Shown: in pieces, positions 58,654 through 64,000 of the stretch
Position numbering within the stretch: position 1 is the stretch's first letter
Layout of the letters: each line of letters begins with the position of its first letter
Assembly: GCA_028015205.1 (NCBI GenBank)
Contig: CM051514.1
Span: 22,150,150-22,214,149 of the forward strand
Length of the DNA: 64,000 nucleotides
Direction: 5' to 3'
From: Mytilisepta virgata
Taxonomy: Eukaryota > Mollusca > Bivalvia > Mytilida > Mytilidae
Notes under the pieces: model-generated
Databases searched by the model: none
What the model was told of the DNA's origin: nothing
Seen by the model: only the letters and a program-made list of their open reading frames with translations
Program-made: the position numbers and the translations under genes

Positions 58654-60020
58654 GTAGATTTTCAACAATGATCATATTGCCAACGAGGAAGATCAAGATT
58701 ACTCATTTGAACAGCTCATAAAAACAGAATTTTAAGAATGTGAAGTTAATAACTTATTCCTTACTAACAAAAAGTAATAAGCAAGTAGTTACTTCATTTA
58801 ATTTTTTTCAGTGGATACAATGACTAAATTGGAATTAAATATATTTTCTTGTCTTATCCCAAACAGAAAAATAAATGAACAAATTGCTTTCAAATCATAT
58901 TCAAATCACTAACAAATTGTAATTCTGTGATTTGTTAGTATGATTTGCGTGTGATTCATTTAAGAAATTATAAGCAAATCAGAATGCTGAAAATTCACCC
59001 AGCTGATTTCTTTATGATGTCTTTCATTTATGTGATTTGAAAGCAATTTGTTTCTGTTGCAATGTGATTTCTCCTCGGGGGGGGGGGGGGGGGGGGCACT
59101 TCTATAATTAATTGATAGGGGGTGCCGCTGGGGCTCTGTAACCCCACCCTTTTCATATAATTAAAATTTTTAAAATGTATACCTTTTCATCTATTGCATA
59201 GGTAAAATGTAACCTTTTCCCATATTAATATTGGTTGACGATATTTTTTCGAAATAAAATTTTCCCAACAATATGTTAAACGTGTTTCTTTTTCTAATCA
59301 GACTAATGACAACTTCTGAGGACAACTTATGTCGTGACTAGCATTGAGGATTAATTGACAAATCGGGATAAATAGCTTTAAATTAAATGTACATCAAAGT
59401 GAGTACAAATTTTGAAAAGAAATGATAATTTGTAAAAAAAAAATCAAATAATTACAAAAAATTATTACCAAGTAACTACATGATTGATTTATATGAGATA
59501 AAAACCATAAGATGAAGAAATGTTTAAGGTTTTATTGTTTATTTGGCCATGATATTATTCATGCTCATTTTAATTTTTTGACGAGGTGAACTCAACGAAA
59601 AACATTTCTTGAAAAGTTTGCTATATATTCTAACCAAATTAAAATCAGTATTTTTTTTATTTGTGTTTAACCCATCAGATAATGAAAACGAACCTCACAA
59701 AAAATATGGCCAAATAAACAATAAAACTTCAGAAAGTTTTACATCTTTTGGTATTTATTTATCAAAATCGCTCATAGTTACTTAGTAATATTTTTTTGAA
59801 AAATATCGATTTCAGTTAATTCAAGCCGACAAAATAGTGAGCAAAATAGCCAGACTTTTGTTTTTATTTTTGAAACAGCGATCAATGTATTTCATGTATT
59901 TACGTATTCCTCGAAGAAAAAAAATTTAATCAGGAAAATTAATACCCTAAAAATGAATCCACAAATCTTTAATATAGTAAGAGAACATTTGAATAAGAGA
60001 GGGGCTAGTTGTGCCTGTGT
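58654..60020. other. Non-coding intron/flank
   Basis: No gene seen. A run of about 21 G at 59077-59097 is followed by GCACTTCTATAATTAATTGA and ATACCTTTTCAT words, another relative of the repeat at 42.05 kb. The stretch probably belongs to the first intron of the G2E3-like gene. Confidence 0.5.
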
Positions 60021-60800
60021 CCTCACCTGTCTGGATGAGATTTTTTCTTCTGTTCACCATTTGACAAAGACAAATGCTTTGTTGCAGAGCAGTCACAGTA
60101 GTCACATCTGCACTTTCCCATGAATTCTGGACACTCATCACAGTTACCCCTTAGAATACCGTTATAATCCTTCATGTTGTTATCGGAAAATGCCAACGCT
60201 GAGTTAAGTGACGTCATTGATAGGTGATAATTTTAAATCATGTGTCTGGAAACGGACAGGAACCACATTCCGGAATAAAAGAAAATGCTCGAGAGAAAAT
60301 GACGCTTAGATTTCGGCTGTGTCCCCTGTGAAAAAATCTAAGGAAAAAATCTGAGCCAAAAATACGAAATCCCTGTTTTAGCACGACTGTATGCACTAGA
60401 GTGGTACATTATACCCCTAAGAATTGCTCTCCTGTAAAAGCATATTTTACTATAAGGCACATTTGTTATGGTAGTAATTAATTGTTGTTCCTCATTGTCC
60501 AGGTCTTTGATGAAATATTTACCGTATGTAAAGAATCCAATGCATCGCTCCTTTTTTCTTTTTTATCAAAGAACAAACAAATGGATATGCCATGAATGTC
60601 TCCAGGATTTCACTTGACAATAAGGGCATCATTTGGAAAACATGGACAGCATTGATAATTTGTATGTCAATATATTGTGTTCCATGAAACATTTTTAGTA
60701 AATCACCATTAGCTGACTCAAAAGCAAAACAAGATGTACTCCAAAGTGGTCCTATTTTACGAACTATATCAGGCAAATGGAGAAGGGAATGCATGTTGAT

Positions 60801-61550
60801 TGTTACATATTTTATACCATATAATGACGGAAACATAAAAACAAAATAATTAAGCCCTCACTTTTCACAATGTCATCAGAAATGCTACTTTGGTTTAAAA
60901 GATATATTCCTTCTAATAATGCACATTAATGGTATAAATATTTAGGTGGCATAATGTCTGCAATACATGGTAATGAATAATAAAATAACCAAGATTTAAG
61001 TTCAGATGCTTTCCAGAATTTAATGTGCTCACTTATTGATCGTGGCATTCTTGAAATGAGATGGGATGGTTTGATACTGATTAGGCCAAATAAAAAAATA
61101 CCTCTGTTTCCTGTTACATGCCAGAAAAAAATAGGGTAGGTAGGTAGGGATTTTATTTTATTTTATTTTATTGTTACATATTTTATACCATATAATGACG
61201 GAAACATAAAAACAAAATAATTAATTAAGCCCTCACTTTTCACAATGTCATCAGAAATGCTACTTTAATTTGGTTTAAAAGATATATTCCTTCTAATAAT
61301 GCACATTAATGGTATAAATATTTAGGTGGCATAATGTCTGCAATACATGGTAATGAATAATAAAATAACCAAGATTTAAGTTCAGATGCTTTCCAGAATT
61401 TAATGTGCTCACTTATTGATCGTGGCATTCTTGAAATGAGATGGGATGGTTTGATACTGATTAGGCCAAATAAAAAAATACCTCTGTTTCCTGTTACATG
61501 CCAGAAAAAAATAGGGTAGGTAGGTAGGGATTTTATTTTATTTTATTTTA
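60801..61550. repeat. Tandem duplication of a ~371-bp segment
   Basis: 60801-61171 and 61172-61550 are near-identical from TGTTACATATTTTATACC to the GGGATTTTATTTTATTTT tail. The second copy has an extra TTAA and ATTT. Each copy holds the same transposase fragment and the left end of the MITE. Confidence 0.92.
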
Positions 61551-61919
61551 TTTTTTTTAAACGATAAAATTCTCGGTGTGAAACATGAATTACAGTTTTT
61601 GGGCAATGTGCCATGTTCCTTCTCGAATATACTTTGCAGTGTAGATGTATCTTGCACTGTTTTAAGAACGGATCTTTCCGCCATATGCTGACATTTGTTA
61701 ATTTTAATTGCAAATAGGCTGCTAACAGTTAACAAGTGGGCAGCCATATTGTCAATGACCTTCAAACCGGAAGTTTCGGAAAATACTAAAGTTGAACGGA
61801 ACCGATTTTGCGGATCGGTCGGCGATTTTTTTTTTTTTTCAGAAAATTTCGACCAGTCGGGGGGTCTAGACATGAATCGGTCGGGTAACAGGAAACATAG
61901 GTATTTTTTTATTTGGCCT
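61463..61919. mobile_element. MITE inserted in the CACTA pseudogene
   Basis: 457 bp with ~35-bp inverted ends beginning AGGCCAAATAAAAAAATACC at 61463 and its complement ending at 61919, with one internal mismatch. It separates transposase codons that are adjacent in relatives. The left end alone is also present at 61083 because of the tandem duplication. No clear target duplication. Confidence 0.75.
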
Positions 61920-62759
61920 TCTGCGAGCATCAACAATATCCAAGTATTGATACAGCGAAAAAGGCTCTAATCTTTGTGCAACGCCAAACCACAACTTCAT
62001 CATCATTCGACCTATTCCAAGATACAAAAGGTGCATAATATCAATACATATGTTTTCACATGGGTCATACATGGGAGTAAACATAAGAAATGATGGCCCT
62101 TTTATCCCATTAATGTGAGATTGTTTTAATGCCACAACCTTTTGGGCATCATAGACCATCAACTGGGCATCCCGCTTTGGTCCTGTTGGCATTTCTTTTT
62201 TGTATGGAAATATCCTGATATTTCCTCCTGTTGGAGTCCTATGGTTGATTCCTGTCTGCAAACATTTTGTGCAACATGACTCTCCATTATGCTGGTTTAT
62301 GTTCATGACACAGCTCCTTGCTGGAATGTCACATGAAACCGAATAAAGGTATCCCGGTTATGTTGTTACCATCTTTCAATTGCAAGTTGATACCTTTATC
62401 TAATTCAACTAGGCACTTATGGAGAGGTTGACAAAACATGTTCATTCTTGGCTTTTCATGTCCAAACCATAAACCACACATGAGCATGTTTTCTCGTGAC
62501 TTTCTCATCCTTTATGGAAGTTCATTCACCATCATAAATATTGGCCAGCAAGATGTTTTACTACTCTTCAAAATTGGTATGCCATCTGTGTTAAAAATGA
62601 ATGAAATGTTTGGTTTATCTGAACCTGAAGAGGACCTCCATCTTTGCTCATTTGTTTATAAATGTCACAGACATAAACATCTTCTATATTGCTTTCATTT
62701 GTCTTTACTCTCTCAAACCGGTGCTTCAATCCATTTCTAATTTCCTCCCCGGAAAAGAA

Positions 62760-63241
62760 AGCTGTTAACTGTGAAATTATTGGTAGCTAAATAAAATAAT
62801 CATTAAAGTTATGACTTGATATGTCTTTTAAACAATGTTTGTTTCCACATTTGAACTCTGTTCTAGTACCGTCTGGAAAGTTTTAAAACTTTTATCAGAC
62901 AGTTGGTCGTGCATAAACAGACAGGTTTGTAAAATCATTCTTAAGATGTATATTTGCAGTGGTTTTTTTTTTGCTTCAATTTGTATGAATTATGAAATAC
63001 ATAAATTATCAAAGAGAGCACAGAGTTGTCGAAAATCGTTGGACCTGTCGGTCCCGACCGACAAGAATCCAGTAGGTCCGACTCGACTGTCAATTCTGCC
63101 GGTCCTGGTGTCCGACAAAAAAAATGTGGCTTGGATCCGGCAAAACAAGCCCGTCATTTGTTTACATTTGAGTTGTCTCCCTTCCAATTGCGCAACTGGT
63201 TCCCTATATAATTTTTTTGAAGCTTTACCAGTTACGATAGT
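62760..63241. other. Non-coding, short GC-rich patch
   Basis: No gene supported. Around 63045-63115 a patch with GTCGGTCCCGACCGAC and related words gives local dyad symmetry, just upstream of the next gene; it could be promoter-proximal. Confidence 0.4.
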
Positions 63242-64000
63242 ATGGAAGGTTGGAAAATAAAATTCTCAGTTGACGCAAAACATGGGGTTAAACGGAAGAA
63301 GAAAGAAACATTAGCGGAGAACAAAAAAAAGGACAGGGCCGAATATGAAAAAGCAAGGAGACCGGAGAGGGTCTTCAACTACAAGTGGACAGAAAACCGG
63401 GAATGGCTACAGTTTGACAAGGATAAGAACTCGATGACTTGCACTTACTGTATTAAATATTATGATAAATGCATCGTGAAATCGAAATGTGCAACTAACC
63501 AAAAAAATAAAATGTTGTTTGTGTCTGGGTGTAGTAACTTTAGAGCCAGTTCAATAACTGATCATGAACGTTCTGTTATACACCAGGAAACTACCAAAAT
63601 GCATCAAGCATCACTCCAGCCTTCACAAACAACAGCAGCAAAAAGTGTCCTCATTTTAAAAGAAAGCTTGAGAACCCAAATGAATTTAAAATTCCGAAAT
63701 ATGCATGCAATTGTGAAGAAAAATAGACCACTGTCTGATTTTACTTGGTTAAACAAATTAGATAGGGCCAAAGGTTATGACAATGGTACAGTCTATGACA
63801 ACATACAAGGTGGTAAAGATATACTGAGCTCTATGTTCCAGGCAGAGGTTGAAACCCTAGTAAAATTAGTGAAAAGATGTATTTTTCTTTAAATATGGAT
63901 AGTTCAACTGATGATTCCATTGCAGAACAGGAAACTTTATTTGTAAGGACATGTATTGATGGAAACCTGTACTGTAGGTTTATGTGTATTGGGGAACCAG
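63242..64000 (+). pseudogene. ZNF862/hAT-like gene, 5' part, frameshifted and cut by the window edge
   Basis: From the ATG at 63242 a basic lead is followed by a TTF-type zinc finger: WLQFDKDKNSMTCTYC, then FVSGCSNFRASSITDHER. This layout is known from ZNF862/KIAA1586-like proteins derived from hAT transposases. The frame stops at 63890. The alternative frame continues SLNMDSSTDDSIAEQETLF to the window end, exactly as relatives do. The lesion fits loss of one A in the run at about 63873 (GTGAAAAGATG). The catalytic and dimerisation parts lie beyond the window. Confidence 0.65.

Larger units (their letters stand above)
44720..60217 (-). pseudogene. SAM/G2E3-like/HECT-start gene, split by a retrotransposon and degenerate
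   Basis: Exon 1 (60027-60217) starts at ATG 60217. It encodes a Cys-rich module (CDECPEFMGKCRCDYCDC, then SATKH) and ends AG/GTGAGG in phase 2. Exon 2 starts at 46276 after AAATATTACAG; the single base G completes the codon and opens a SAM domain (FEEEHVDIDVYMRLTDEQL, LGVTTIGEKARL). A basic linker and the G2E3-like region (GFPQLQNCGGFELLQC) follow, to a stop at 45550. Further family parts follow in other frames: a Cys/His motif with SIRELRSHIESC near 45470, an acidic linker, then VEILRFLQSAIVKGR and FIIVDRNDILVTSFDE leading into the HECT start, ending FYGE before GTAAAT at 44719. At least two frameshifts and internal stops occur, and no HECT catalytic lobe is found. Family members are E3 ubiquitin ligases. 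Confidence 0.65.
60519..62700 (-). pseudogene. CACTA/EnSpm-like transposase (Tnp2 type), decayed
   Basis: Read on the minus strand, fragments of one protein appear in the order expected for Tnp2-like transposases. Near 62600-62350 there is NTDGIPILKSSKTSCWPIF and WFGHEKPRMNMF; at 62306-61920 NINQHNGESCCTKC, GIKGPSFLMF and DIMHLLYLGIGR; near 61460-61280 MPRSISEHIKFWKASELKSW; and at 60836-60519 NMHSLLHLPDIV and GPLWSTSCFAFESANGDL. Frames change and stops occur, so no full product is possible. It is interrupted between the DIMHLLYLG and PRSISEH parts by a 457-bp MITE, and a 371-bp segment is duplicated in tandem. I assign the family by these motifs; terminal repeats were not found. Confidence 0.7.

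Overview
The window reads as nuclear DNA of a bivalve mollusc, probably a mussel of the Mytilus type. The grounds are AT-rich introns with GT-AG borders, TATA boxes and AATAAA signals, no bacterial-style operons, and several dispersed repeat families I recognise from mussel genomes. The species is an inference; the eukaryotic nature is seen directly. Most of the recognisable coding capacity belongs to mobile elements.

Left part (1-10.9 kb): a Tc1-type DNA transposon (3160-4700) with perfect terminal inverted repeats and a frameshifted transposase, a tRNA-derived SINE (about 5125-5475), and a broken BEN-domain gene (7860-8752).

Centre-left (10.9-27.6 kb): a complete PIF/Harbinger element bounded by 15-bp inverted repeats and the 3-bp target duplication CAG. 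It sits precisely inside an older dispersed repeat whose two halves now lie at about 10817-10940 and 27588-27830. It carries an inward-facing HARBI1-like transposase gene (+) and an inward-facing gene (-) with a C2H2 exon, a SANT/Myb trihelix exon and a nearby F-box/LRR exon. A very young Ty3/gypsy element (15081-24425, two 883-bp LTRs differing at about two sites, TSD ATGT) has inserted into it. That retroelement has intact gag, pol and a third ORF with two C2H2 fingers.

Centre-right (27.6-44.7 kb): mainly dispersed repeats with internal tandem units (166, 261 and 161 bp) that end in GAC-rich spacers and terminal hairpins, plus scattered coding scraps (an SGNH-hydrolase-like fragment and two exon candidates).

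Right part (44.7-64 kb): a degenerate SAM/G2E3-like/HECT-start gene on the minus strand. Its first exon (60027-60217) is separated from its second (45550-46276) by a second young Ty3/gypsy element (48257-58653). That element has tRNA-Pro priming, a TTTAAAC shift site before the gag stop, a pol with one late frameshift, a C2H2 ORF3 directly behind a splice acceptor, and a coiled-coil ORF next to a 77-bp foldback. Beyond lie a decayed CACTA/EnSpm-like transposase, itself hit by a MITE and then tandemly duplicated, and the 5' part of a ZNF862/hAT-like gene cut by the window edge.

The strongest candidates for something undescribed are: (1) two unrelated Ty3 elements that both pair a TTAAAC-stop gag/pol junction with a two-finger C2H2 ORF3; (2) a Gag with two predicted membrane helices; (3) a Harbinger element whose C2H2 first exon is in phase with two alternative downstream exons, SANT/Myb or F-box/LRR.
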